NCBI GenBank assembly: GCA_031265495.1
Contig: JAISCP010000089.1
Coordinates: forward strand, 1-45,099
Direction of reading: 5' to 3'
Source of the DNA: Heliobacteriaceae bacterium
Lineage (GTDB): Bacteria > Cyanobacteriota > Vampirovibrionia > Gastranaerophilales > Gastranaerophilaceae
Length of the DNA: 45,099 nt
The notes under the pieces were generated by a model. That model was given only the letters and a program-made list of their open reading frames with translations, did no database searches and was not told the origin of the DNA. Position numbers and translations under genes: made by a program. Shown here one piece after another: positions 16,460 to 23,768 of the stretch. How positions within the stretch are numbered: position 1 is the first letter of the stretch; each line of letters starts with the position of its first letter.

Positions 16460-17236
16460 GTGGGAATTGAAATCAACAGCCTGGCCGGAGCAGGCGGAAT
16501 TAACTCTAATACAGGTATTTACAGGCAGAATTTCGGGAACAATACCGGCATGCCTGCAGATAGTTTTGAAAACAATTCTATCAGCCGTTACACAACAGAA
16601 GCCGCTATCAAAAAAATGATTTTGAATAACCCCAAAATAGACCGGATTATGAAAGAGATTAATGCCCCGATAGTCCTCAATATGGCCGAACTAAAAACAT
16701 TACAGGAAGAACACGCCGCTGACGTTAAAAACATTGCCGCAGGAGTTGCCGGAAATTTACCTTTTGCGTTAAAAAGTAAAGTTGACCTGAAATCCCTTGA
16801 AGATGCAGCTTATCTCCACGATATAGGAAAAGTTCTTATTCCGGCGCAGATTTTAAATAAAACAGGAGAGCTTGACCCGAAAGAAAAAGAGATTATGAGC
16901 AGACATGCCGAATTGGGTTATGAACTGCTGAAAACAACCGGCATTAACAACTACACGCTAAACCTCGTCCGCAACCACCACCAGAACGCAAAACGCACCG
17001 GCTACCCGTGGGTGCAAAAAGATTTTTACGCTGATATAAGTCTGCAGATACTTGCCGCTGCCGATAAGTATTCCGCACTGCTGGAAAAACGCCCTTACAA
17101 AAATTCAATACCCCCAAAACAGGCGCTAACTATCATTTATCAGGACGTTAAAGAAAATAAGCTTCATCCTTTTGTATTCCGCGCGCTGGTAGATTACGTA
17201 AATACACAAAAGCATGTTGCAATTAACTCTGTTTAA
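16460..17236 (+). CDS. HD-GYP-type phosphohydrolase domain protein
   Basis: These 258 residues contain an HD domain with YLHDIGKVLIPAQILNK (H120, D121), a downstream MSRHAELGYELL helix, and HHQNAKRTGYP in the place of the HHExxDGxGYP signature. HD-GYP proteins hydrolyse cyclic di-GMP; the altered 'HHQNAKR' may change activity. No response-regulator receiver or membrane segment is present, and the first 50 residues are low-complexity. It begins with GTG at 16460 with no clear ribosome binding site. It heads a cluster of envelope genes. Confidence 0.8.
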   Translation: MGIEINSLAGAGGINSNTGIYRQNFGNNTGMPADSFENNSISRYTTEAAIKKMILNNPKIDRIMKEINAPIVLNMAELKTLQEEHAADVKNIAAGVAGNLPFALKSKVDLKSLEDAAYLHDIGKVLIPAQILNKTGELDPKEKEIMSRHAELGYELLKTTGINNYTLNLVRNHHQNAKRTGYPWVQKDFYADISLQILAAADKYSALLEKRPYKNSIPPKQALTIIYQDVKENKLHPFVFRALVDYVNTQKHVAINSV

Positions 17237-17268
17237 TGATAAAATTTCAGGAAAAGGAGTTTGAAAGT

Positions 17269-17700
17269 ATGAAAAAATCAGTATTAGCGCTGGCGTTATT
17301 AATTATCGGAACTTCCGTGACGGCAATTGAAGACACGTGTCAGAAAAAATTATTTGGCAGATGCAAAAATGTTAATCCGGATAATTCCGTTAAGGAAATG
17401 ACTCTCGGCGTTGTTCAGCGGGAAATTAAAACCGGAATTTCTATGGATGAAGTTGTTATTGCGCTCGGTTCGCCAAACATTGTTACAAAAGATGCCGAAG
17501 GAAAAGATACATGGGTTTATGACAAGGTTTCACGCGTAACCTCGTACAGCGGTTCCGGTGCAGGCGCTACAATAATTCTCGCCGGTTATAACAAAAACAA
17601 AGAAAACTATGAAACCGCACAGAAAACTTTAACCGTTGTAATTAAATTCGACAAAAATAATAAAGTAGAATCTCTAACTTACCATATGAGTAAATTCTAG
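17269..17700 (+). CDS. BamE/SmpA-like exported protein
   Basis: These 143 residues start from the ATG at 17269, which has an AAGGAG site 9 bases upstream; an upstream in-frame ATG at 17236 lacks one. An N-terminal signal peptide (MKKSVLALALLIIGTSVTA) is followed by a domain of the small SmpA/OmlA type, with KTGISMDEVVIALGSPNIVTKD and DTWVYDK matching the 'G.s..eV...lG.P......W.Y' pattern. That fold occurs in BamE of the outer-membrane assembly complex and in unrelated periplasmic proteins. No clear lipobox is seen. Confidence 0.65.
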   Translation: MKKSVLALALLIIGTSVTAIEDTCQKKLFGRCKNVNPDNSVKEMTLGVVQREIKTGISMDEVVIALGSPNIVTKDAEGKDTWVYDKVSRVTSYSGSGAGATIILAGYNKNKENYETAQKTLTVVIKFDKNNKVESLTYHMSKF

Positions 17701-17710
17701 GAGCAGTCAT

Positions 17711-18226
17711 ATGAAAAAAATTTTAACAATGCTTTTAATCTGTCTGGCAGCTGCCGGAGTTTTCACAGCAGACTCCGTTTGGGCAAAAGAAGAAATAATC
17801 AAAACCCAGCTTGAAAAAAGAGAGTTTCAGACCAGAACATTTGACACAACCGATAAACCAATGATTATGAAAGCAATGTTGAACGTTTTGCAAGATGAAG
17901 GTTTTATTGTAAATAATGCAAACCCTTTACTGGGCTTTATTTCAGGCACAAAAGAGTTTGACGTTACCGATAAGACGATTGATTTAAAAAAAGAATTCGG
18001 CGCCAAAAAATTGAACTGGGCCGGAGTAAGGGTTGCAGCCATTGAAACAACCGCCAATGTTTCCGAGTACGGCAAACAAATAAGAGTTCGCATTAATTTC
18101 AAACGTAAACTTCTCAACGTATACGGAAATGCGCAATCTATAACCGAAATTGACGATTCACAGTATTATCAGGACTTTTTCGCGAAAGTAGACAAAGCAA
18201 TATTCCTGCAAAAACAGAAAATATAA
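17711..18226 (+). CDS. Exported protein, paralogue 1 of a tandem pair
   Basis: These 171 residues have a signal peptide (MKKILTMLLICLAAAGVFT...VWA, about 1-25). The mature part reads REFQTRTFDTTDKPMIMKAMLNVLQDEGFIVNNANPLLGFISGTKE, and the end is YYQDFFAKVDKAIF. The same pattern recurs in the next gene (REIQTHIFETPDTDAVFKAAVNTLQDNGFII...YQEFFNQLDKNIF), so they are tandem duplicates of about 25-30 percent similarity by eye. The function is unknown; a periplasmic or outer-membrane location is likely. It starts 10 bases after the BamE-like gene with GGAG at the correct distance. Confidence 0.75.
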   Translation: MKKILTMLLICLAAAGVFTADSVWAKEEIIKTQLEKREFQTRTFDTTDKPMIMKAMLNVLQDEGFIVNNANPLLGFISGTKEFDVTDKTIDLKKEFGAKKLNWAGVRVAAIETTANVSEYGKQIRVRINFKRKLLNVYGNAQSITEIDDSQYYQDFFAKVDKAIFLQKQKI

Positions 18227-18229
18227 TTT

Positions 18230-18808
18230 ATGAAAAAAATAATCGTTTTTTTATTAATTTTTTGTATTGCCATGCCTGCCGGTGCGGCGGTTTCCCAGCT
18301 TGAAATCCGTGAAATACAGACACATATTTTTGAAACGCCGGACACGGACGCTGTTTTCAAGGCCGCAGTTAATACTTTGCAGGACAACGGTTTTATAATA
18401 CAAAATATTGAAGATAACATCGGCTATATCAGGGCAAAAAAAGATTACAAGGACAAAATTCGCGATAAAAAGCGCATAATACTTTATTCTTCCCTGCTTG
18501 CATATTACGGTGTATGCACCGGTCTGTCTTACGGATTGACAGCCGGCTACATGCTGGACCCTTTAATGCGGCTTTCTAATGAGATGGCGCCAAAAACCGT
18601 TATTGTCGACAGCAACGTAAACATAGAACCTTACGGCAAGAATGCAACCAAAGTAAGATTTATCATAGTAATGAAAGTTCTTGAGAATGCAGACGGGTAT
18701 TCATACATAAAATCTTCACCGAGACAAGTAATACGTGTATATGACCAAAAAGTTTATCAGGAATTTTTTAATCAGTTAGACAAGAACATTTTTTACGAAA
18801 ATATATAA
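18230..18808 (+). CDS. Exported protein, paralogue 2 of a tandem pair
   Basis: These 192 residues have a signal peptide (MKKIIVFLLIFCIAMPAGAA). The same core as the preceding gene is present, but with an additional hydrophobic segment about 87-108 (YSSLLAYYGVCTGLSYGLTAGYML) that may insert in a membrane. It starts 3 bases after the previous stop, so translation is coupled. The function is unknown. Confidence 0.75.
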   Translation: MKKIIVFLLIFCIAMPAGAAVSQLEIREIQTHIFETPDTDAVFKAAVNTLQDNGFIIQNIEDNIGYIRAKKDYKDKIRDKKRIILYSSLLAYYGVCTGLSYGLTAGYMLDPLMRLSNEMAPKTVIVDSNVNIEPYGKNATKVRFIIVMKVLENADGYSYIKSSPRQVIRVYDQKVYQEFFNQLDKNIFYENI

Positions 18809-18845
18809 TCTTGCCAATTTACGTAATCTGATATAGGATTATTTT

Positions 18846-19187
18846 ATGTTCAGAAAAATACTTCTAATTTTAACGGTTTTTATTCTCGTTCCGGTATCTG
18901 CATTCGCCGCCGATTATGTAAGGGCAAGGCATATTCTGGTTAAAAGTCAGGAACAGGCTGTACAGATTAAAAAAGCAATCGACGACGGCGGAAGTTTCGG
19001 CTATTATGCCAAAAACTATTCAATATGTCCTTCCGGTCAAAGCGGCGGGAATTTGGGATATTTTCAGCGCGGGCAGATGGTTAAGCCTTTTGAAGACGCC
19101 GCTTTCAGTCTTCCTGCCGGCAAGGTATCCGAACCTGTAAAGACTGATTTCGGCTGGCACTTGATTATTGTTGATGACCGAAAATAA
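18846..19187 (+). CDS. Exported parvulin-type peptidyl-prolyl isomerase
   Basis: These 113 residues are a signal peptide (MFRKILLILTVFILVPVSAFA) and a single PpiC/rotamase domain: VRARHILVKSQEQA at the start, FGYYAKNYSICPSGQSGGNLGYFQRGQMVKPFEDAAFSL in the middle, and VKTDFGWHLIIVDD at the end. It assists folding of exported proteins. It lacks the SurA N-terminal chaperone part. It is the last gene of the envelope cluster beginning at 16460. Confidence 0.92.
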   Translation: MFRKILLILTVFILVPVSAFAADYVRARHILVKSQEQAVQIKKAIDDGGSFGYYAKNYSICPSGQSGGNLGYFQRGQMVKPFEDAAFSLPAGKVSEPVKTDFGWHLIIVDDRK

Positions 19188-19267
19188 TCGGCCATAAATA
19201 CTGCTAAGCATGGGAAGCAAATGCTATAATAGAATAATGAATATACATTTATAGGAGAATTTTATAA

Positions 19268-19984
19268 ATGGCAGAAGAAATTAATATATATTGCGACGAA
19301 AGTTGTCATTTAGAAAATGACAATCAGAAGGTTATGGTATTGGGAGCAATACTTTGTCCATGCACAGAGAAAAAAAAAGTCTTTAATAGAATTCGGGAAA
19401 TAAAAGAAAAGCATGGCTTAAAAAAAGATTTTGAAATAAAATGGACAAAAGTATCACCCGCAAAAGTTAATTTTTACTTAGATTTAATTGATTATTTTTT
19501 TGATAATGCTTCTTTATCTTTTAGGGGGCTGTTAGTGCCAAACAAAGCAAAATTACGCCATGAAGAATTCAACCGTAAACATAACGATTTCTATTACATA
19601 ATGTATTATACAATGTTGAAAATATTGTTTATACCTAAATTCAAATATAACATATATGTGGATATTAAAGATACAAGGGGTATTGAAAAGATTAACGAAT
19701 TAACTCATTTCCTTTCAGTGAAATTAGCACATCAGTATTCTATAAAATCATGTCCTATAAACAGGATTCAAGAGGTACGTTCACATCAAGTAGAACTTAT
19801 ACAGCTCGCAGATTTAATTATTGGAGCAATATCTTACTATAATAGAGGATTGTCATCAAATAATGCAAAAGTCAAAATTGTTGAAAGATTAACTAAGCGT
19901 GGTTATCCTTTAGATTGTAGCACTTTGCTGGGAGAACAAAAATTTAACTTGTTTAAATGGCGTTCCAGAGAGGAATTACCGTGA
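19268..19984 (+). CDS. DUF3800 family protein
   Basis: These 238 residues show the DUF3800 pattern: an N-terminal strand IYCDESCHLEN with the acidic CDES motif (D10), a central GLLVPNKAKL region, and a C-terminal HQVELIQLADLIIGAISYYNRG segment with the conserved Asp. The family has an RNase H-like fold and often occurs in mobile or defence-associated regions; no activity is established. The composition is visibly more AT-rich than its neighbours, suggesting transfer. The next gene starts in a GTGA overlap with its stop. An AGGAG site lies before the ATG. Confidence 0.82.
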   Translation: MAEEINIYCDESCHLENDNQKVMVLGAILCPCTEKKKVFNRIREIKEKHGLKKDFEIKWTKVSPAKVNFYLDLIDYFFDNASLSFRGLLVPNKAKLRHEEFNRKHNDFYYIMYYTMLKILFIPKFKYNIYVDIKDTRGIEKINELTHFLSVKLAHQYSIKSCPINRIQEVRSHQVELIQLADLIIGAISYYNRGLSSNNAKVKIVERLTKRGYPLDCSTLLGEQKFNLFKWRSREELP

Positions 19985-20511
19985 AATATAACGTCTCTTG
20001 GTTGCCTGATTTAGTTAAATATAACGGCAAAACGTCCTTTGATGAGTATTATGAAGCAGTTTATACATATTTTAAGAATGATTTTGTTGATAGTCGACCT
20101 ATTTTTAAAGGTAAGAACGTAGGACTACAAATAGAACCTAAAGTAAATGGCAAAGAACAAACTTTCCATCATATAACGACAGAAGGTGATGAACCTAACA
20201 GAAAAATATCATCATCAAGATGTGAGCGTATACGTTGGAATAAAGCAATTATTGAAAGCGATTGGGTTGGCTTAAAAATATGGACAACAAAATACCCTAA
20301 AAATCAGTTACGTACAATTATTTGGTTTGAACAAATGGATTATATGGTTGTTTTAAGGGAAGCAAAAGGCTATTATGTTTTCATAACGGCATATCCAATA
20401 GACAAAGAACATACTAAAAGAAAATTAACCAAATTATATGATGCTTATAAAAAGGCAGAAACCGCCCTTTTAAAGAGCGGTTTCGATACTCTTTCTACAC
20501 ATGGTAGATGA
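19981..20511 (+). CDS. Unknown partner of DUF3800, possible nuclease/toxin-like fold
   Basis: I start it at the GTG at 19981 (176 residues), which overlaps the preceding TGA as GTGA and has AGAGG 7 bases upstream. A longer frame from 19957 is possible. Its middle (IIWFEQMDYMVVLREAKGYYVFITAYPIDKEHTKRKL, seen as several short motifs) resembles by eye the strand pattern of phage Barnase/EndoU/colicin/RelE-like putative nucleases, where 'YxVVLR...GYxxxTAYPI...H..RKL' recurs. This is a tentative fold guess. Coupling to DUF3800 suggests the two proteins act together. The 3' end contains a GAAACCGC...GCGGTTTC hairpin that may help termination. Confidence 0.6.
   Translation: MKYNVSWLPDLVKYNGKTSFDEYYEAVYTYFKNDFVDSRPIFKGKNVGLQIEPKVNGKEQTFHHITTEGDEPNRKISSSRCERIRWNKAIIESDWVGLKIWTTKYPKNQLRTIIWFEQMDYMVVLREAKGYYVFITAYPIDKEHTKRKLTKLYDAYKKAETALLKSGFDTLSTHGR
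20458..20484 (+). terminator. Hairpin at the end of the DUF3800 operon
   Basis: GAAACCGC (20458-20465) pairs with GCGGTTTC (20477-20484) across an 11-base loop. It lies inside the last codons of the second gene and has no strong T run, so it is only a weak terminator candidate. Confidence 0.35.
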
Positions 20512-20926
20512 GCTAATACATTATATTCTATTATAAATTTTTTACATGTCAAAGGCTTTACAAATTTATTGTATACTTATTTTAAGTATCAGAAATCATT
20601 TAAATTGTGTAATTTGGGGTTTTTATTAACAACTATTTACATTATTAACTATTTTTGATATTTTTTCAATATATTTTTAGGCAATTTTTTACATTATGTT
20701 ATCATTTTAAAACATTCTAAATATTTCACAAGTTCCCGAAAATGTATAGACATTTTCAAAGGGTACTTGAAAATTTAGGGGTATTGGTATCTATGTCACT
20801 AAAATCAATCTCGATTTCATAAAATCTCTATCTGATTTAATGGTCAAATTTGAAACAACAATCAAACACTTAAAATCTGTTTAGTTATTGAGTTTGAGGC
20901 TATTTTTAAAGTCAAAAATAAATAAC
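20512..20926. other. AT-rich gap without a gene
   Basis: About 400 bases of strongly AT-rich sequence lie between the DUF3800 pair and tRNA-Leu. None of the interspersed repeat families of the window is present and no open frame has a start and codon use resembling a gene. The absence of the usual repeats supports recent arrival of the 19.2-20.9 kb segment. Confidence 0.6.
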
Positions 20927-21007
20927 TGTCGATGAGGAGACTCGAACTCCTAAGGATTGCTCCATGCGCACCTGAAACGCACGTGTCTACCATTCCACCA
21001 CATCGAC
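20927..21007 (-). tRNA. tRNA-Leu (anticodon CAG)
   Basis: Minus strand: acceptor arm GTCGATG (21007-21001) pairs with CATCGAC (20934-20928), then discriminator A. The anticodon stem TGCGT/GCGCA holds the loop TTCAGGT, giving CAG, which reads CUG. A long variable arm of the class II type is present, and the T arm contains GTTCGAGTC. CCA is not encoded. It sits 5 bases below dnaN on the same strand and borders an AT-rich island. Confidence 0.92.
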
Positions 21008-21012
21008 ATTTA

Positions 21013-22128
21013 TCAGTTTCTAATCTGCACGGGCATGATTAAACATATTAAATCTTCTTCGCTCTTTGGTCTGAAAACAGTAGCGGACAAAGAAGAATTT
21101 AATCCTATTTTTATTTCTTCGCTGTCTATATTTTTCAAAGCTTCAAGAACATATTTATAATTGAAAGCAATGGTTAATTCCTCGCCGCTGTAATCTATAT
21201 CAAGGCTTTCCTCAGACTTGCCGGAATCGGGAGTATCAGCGGTAAGCCTCAGACTGTTATTTGAAAACTCCATTTTAACAATACTTGTTTTCTCGTTGAC
21301 CATAATCGAAACCCTGTCCAGCGCAGCCGTCATTTGGGAAACATTCACAACAGCCTCTTTCGGGCTGTCTGCCGGAATTAACTGGTTATACTTTGGAAAC
21401 TGACCTTCGAGAAGCCTTGAAATCGTAGTCGTTTTCTCGGATTTTATTATTACTTTCGATTTCTCTTTATAAATTTTCACTGTATCTTCATCTACAAAAG
21501 AAGTCATTTTTATAAATTCGTTAAGAGCTTTAGAAGGAATAATGAGCTGGCTGTTTTTATCATCCTTATTTGAAATGCTTTCGCGGACTCTGGCAAGACG
21601 ATTTCCGTCCGTAGAGGCTATCTCCAGAACTTTGCCGGAAATATCACAAACTATTCCCGACAGAAGATTGCTTGTCTCGTAATTTGCCGCTGCAAAACCC
21701 GCCTGTTTAACAGCCTTAACAAAAGGTTTCAATTCTATTTCAAATCCGTCTTCCGGTTTAACTTCCGTCATGTCCGCAGGGAATTCACTTGCCGCGATTC
21801 CGTAAATATCAAACTTAGAATTCCGGCTTGTAATGCTCACAAGCGTTTGCTCGGCTTCAAAATTAATCAGGTCATTATCACCCAGCTTTGATACTATTTC
21901 ATTAAGTTTTTTTGAAGGAAGCGTTATTTTTCCTTCTTTTTCAACCTGCGCATCAATATTTGTTATAATTGTCATGTCCAAATCAGTTGCGGTAAGTCTT
22001 ACTGTTCCCTTATCAATCGTTTCTATTAAAATATTCAGTAATACAGGCTGTAAGGCTTTCATGCTTGTAGCCCGCTCAACTATTTTAATTCCGTTGTACA
22101 AATCATCTTTTTTAATTACAAATTTCAT
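21013..22128 (-). CDS. dnaN: DNA polymerase III beta subunit (sliding clamp)
   Basis: This 371-residue ring-forming processivity clamp starts MKFVIKKDDLYNGIKIVERATS, shows the LRLTATDLDMTI-type strands repeated in three domains, and ends AVFRPKSEEDLICLIMPVQI, the usual clamp C-terminus. AGGAG lies 7 bases before the ATG. It is transcribed away from a cluster of DnaA-box-like sites (22214-22367). Linkage of dnaN with an origin, without dnaA, recalls some cyanobacteria. Confidence 0.96.
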   Translation of the reverse strand: MKFVIKKDDLYNGIKIVERATSMKALQPVLLNILIETIDKGTVRLTATDLDMTIITNIDAQVEKEGKITLPSKKLNEIVSKLGDNDLINFEAEQTLVSITSRNSKFDIYGIAASEFPADMTEVKPEDGFEIELKPFVKAVKQAGFAAANYETSNLLSGIVCDISGKVLEIASTDGNRLARVRESISNKDDKNSQLIIPSKALNEFIKMTSFVDEDTVKIYKEKSKVIIKSEKTTTISRLLEGQFPKYNQLIPADSPKEAVVNVSQMTAALDRVSIMVNEKTSIVKMEFSNNSLRLTADTPDSGKSEESLDIDYSGEELTIAFNYKYVLEALKNIDSEEIKIGLNSSLSATVFRPKSEEDLICLIMPVQIRN

Positions 22129-22145
22129 CTTCCTACTCCTTGTTT

Positions 22146-22367
22146 TATAATTATTATAATATAAATAAAATAAATAGTAATATATTTAATCATAATAATA
22201 AGCTGTGATTATTTGTAGAAAACGGGGCGTGATTGAATAATAATAATAATTTTGACTGTATAAAAAATTGTAGAAAAGTTTTTACATAAAAGCAACAATT
22301 TGATGAAAGATATTTTTTTTGTAGAAAACTCATGGTTTTTCTACAAAAAGTCATGGGGTTTTCTACA
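22146..22367. other. Candidate chromosomal origin upstream of dnaN
   Basis: Five copies of TTTTCTACA occur within 154 bases: reverse at 22214-22222, 22269-22277 and 22320-22328, forward at 22337-22345 and 22359-22367. The 9-mer differs by one base from the TTTTCCACA form of the DnaA box. An AT-rich stretch (22146-22201) that could be the unwinding element lies beside it. In Synechococcus the origin is next to dnaN, which supports the placement. No replication data are available here. Confidence 0.55.
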
Positions 22368-22382
22368 ATAAATATGTTATAT

Positions 22383-22412
22383 TTGACAATATTTGACCGA
22401 GTGTTGTATAAT
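22383..22412 (+). promoter_or_regulatory. Sigma-70-type promoter of leader B
   Basis: TTGACA (22383-22388) and TATAAT (22407-22412) are 18 bases apart. A strong GAAGGAGG site follows near 22431-22438, matched to the second leader ATG at 22446. Confidence 0.8.
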
Positions 22413-22445
22413 TTTGCTGTGATAATTGAAGAAGGAGGTATGGTT

Positions 22446-22553
22446 ATGGATAAAACAATTAAAAACGGCTACAATGCAGTCATAGAGGCACTTTCTGGGG
22501 GGGGGGGGGGCATTTTAATGGCTCCCTGCAAGGCTTTCCGCCTGCTTCATTAA
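22446..22553 (+). CDS. Leader peptide B with poly-G tract, frame out of phase with the pilin
   Basis: The 35 codons are MDKTIKNGYNAVIEALS, five Gly from the G tract, then ILMAPCKAFRLLH and a stop. The second ATG (22446) is preferred because GGAGG stands 7 bases before it; the first ATG (22440) is too close. The pilin frame differs from the leader frame by the equivalent of one extra G: 15 G (or 12) would give ...GGGGGHFNGSLQGFPPASL... and continue without a stop into pilin-lectin B. Confidence 0.7.
   Translation: MDKTIKNGYNAVIEALSGGGGGILMAPCKAFRLLH
22497..22510 (+). repeat. Poly-G tract, 14 bases (locus B)
   Basis: This is a homopolymer of 14 G within leader B, directly after the codon TCT. 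In-frame fusion to the pilin is predicted at 12 or 15 G; the present length and 13 G both give early stops. Length in an assembly is uncertain. Confidence 0.85.
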
Positions 22554-22612
22554 TTTGTCATTGCGAGAAGCTTGCGCAGCAAGCGACGAAGCAATCCAAA
22601 AAATCAACAGTC

Positions 22613-23611
22613 TTGACATTTGTTCCCCCCTTGAGGGGGAACCGGAATTTACAGAGTAAATTCCGAAGGGGGGCCGCCTTTACTCTGGCAGAGGTATTGA
22701 TAACGCTATCGGTAATCGGTATAGTAGCGGCGTTGACCATGCCGGCATTAATGACAAACTGGCAGGAGAGAGCATTCTCAACTGCAAAAGAAGTATTTGA
22801 CAGACGGCTTCAAGAAGCAACGCGTCAAATGAATATAAACGAAGCGTTAACCGGCTATACCACAACAGAAACATTTGTAGAAGGCCTAAAGAAATATTTA
22901 AAAATATCACAAGTATGTGACACAGACCCGTCGGGCTGTTTTGCGCCTGCAATAACAAACAGTGACGGCAGTGAAACAGTAGAAGCAAAAGACTTAAAGA
23001 ATTCAAGTAATTTAAATGAAGGAAACTGGAACACCAAAGCTTTAGGCATAGGCTTAATTAACGGTTATACGGCAATCCTGAGCTACAATCCTGATTGTCC
23101 GGCATTAGATATATCAGCTACGGGTACCCAAACAACGTCATGTATGAGCTTGGTCTACGATATAAACGGGAAAGCAAAACCGAATAAGTTAGGTAAAGAT
23201 ATATATACATTAAATGCAAACCCATTCAACAACAGTTGCGGAGGAATAAAGATAGGGAGCTTATGTGTATCATCGTCAGATGTGTCATACAGTTCAATAA
23301 ACACTTGTGACGGAACATCCGAGTATGATAAGAGTTGTACAACAGCAAATGGTTGTGGCAGCTCTTATTGTACAAATAACTATTGGGCAGGGGCAAAGAA
23401 AGCCTGTGCAGAACAGGGTATGCACCTTCCGGACAATGACGAACTAAACGCGTTGGTCCCCTACGCTAGCGAGTTGGCAATGTCAGGCTGGTTTTGGTCT
23501 TCTTCAGAGTACACTACAAGCATAAACAACGCATGGGTACAGTTCTTTCCTGGTGGCACTCAGTTCAACCTCACTAAGCACCACAATGACGGCGTTCGGT
23601 GTGTGAGGTGA
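22613..23611 (+). CDS. Pilin-lectin B: prepilin-like protein, principal DGR target
   Basis: The frame is given from the TTG at 22613 (332 residues), but it is open upstream through the G tract to 22463, so the true start may be the leader ATG. The first 22 residues come from a hairpin repeat (CCCCCCTTGAGGGGG...). FTLAEVLITLSVIGIVAAL is the prepilin N-terminus, with cleavage probably at A-F. Then come a helical stalk, a Cys-containing middle (SCMSLVYDINGKAKPNKLG), and a C-terminal DUF1566/C-type lectin-like domain (WAGAKKACAEQGMHLPDNDEL ... GWFWSSSEY ... VRCVR). The last 126 bp are the variable repeat. Such proteins would display a hypervariable tip on a pilin-like fibre or pseudopilus. Confidence 0.88.
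   Translation: MTFVPPLRGNRNLQSKFRRGAAFTLAEVLITLSVIGIVAALTMPALMTNWQERAFSTAKEVFDRRLQEATRQMNINEALTGYTTTETFVEGLKKYLKISQVCDTDPSGCFAPAITNSDGSETVEAKDLKNSSNLNEGNWNTKALGIGLINGYTAILSYNPDCPALDISATGTQTTSCMSLVYDINGKAKPNKLGKDIYTLNANPFNNSCGGIKIGSLCVSSSDVSYSSINTCDGTSEYDKSCTTANGCGSSYCTNNYWAGAKKACAEQGMHLPDNDELNALVPYASELAMSGWFWSSSEYTTSINNAWVQFFPGGTQFNLTKHHNDGVRCVR
23483..23608 (+). repeat. DGR variable repeat of pilin-lectin B
   Basis: 126 bp aligned to the template at 24270-24395 without gaps show 16 differences, and all 16 are at template adenines (to C, T or G). The fully conserved 3' block GTTCGGTGTGTGAGG corresponds to the initiation-of-homing region. Codons affected include AAC to TTC, CTC, CAC and GGC. 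The last codon before the TGA stop is AGG. Confidence 0.95.
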
Positions 23612-23674
23612 TTGTTTATTTAAAAATTCAATTATTTAGCGCCGCTGAAGTCCGCAGCGTGTAACCCGAAAATC

Positions 23675-23712
23675 CGCGCCCGCAGGGCGCGCCGGCTCCG
23701 CCCGAAGGGCGG
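23675..23712. promoter_or_regulatory. Two tandem GC-rich hairpins below the variable repeat
   Basis: CGCGCCC-GCA-GGGCGCG (23675-23691) has a 7-bp stem and CCGCCC-GAA-GGGCGG (23698-23712) a 6-bp stem, six bases apart. They stand 66 bases after the variable repeat and before avd. In the Bordetella phage DGR a hairpin or cruciform just after the variable repeat raises homing efficiency; these could do likewise or act as a weak terminator. No T run follows. Confidence 0.6.
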
Positions 23713-23768
23713 CGGCCGCAAAACCGGAACTTTGTACCTCATAATAATTTTAACAAAAAGGAAACAAT

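Noticed and set aside
22332-22445. Upstream extension of leader B from 22332
   Set aside because: The extension crosses the promoter boxes; the strong GGAGG site points to the ATG at 22446.
22497-22510. G tracts as pure assembly artefacts
   Set aside because: Three loci have tracts of 14-15 G in the same conserved leader, and predicted ON lengths follow from codon differences; the exact lengths remain uncertain.
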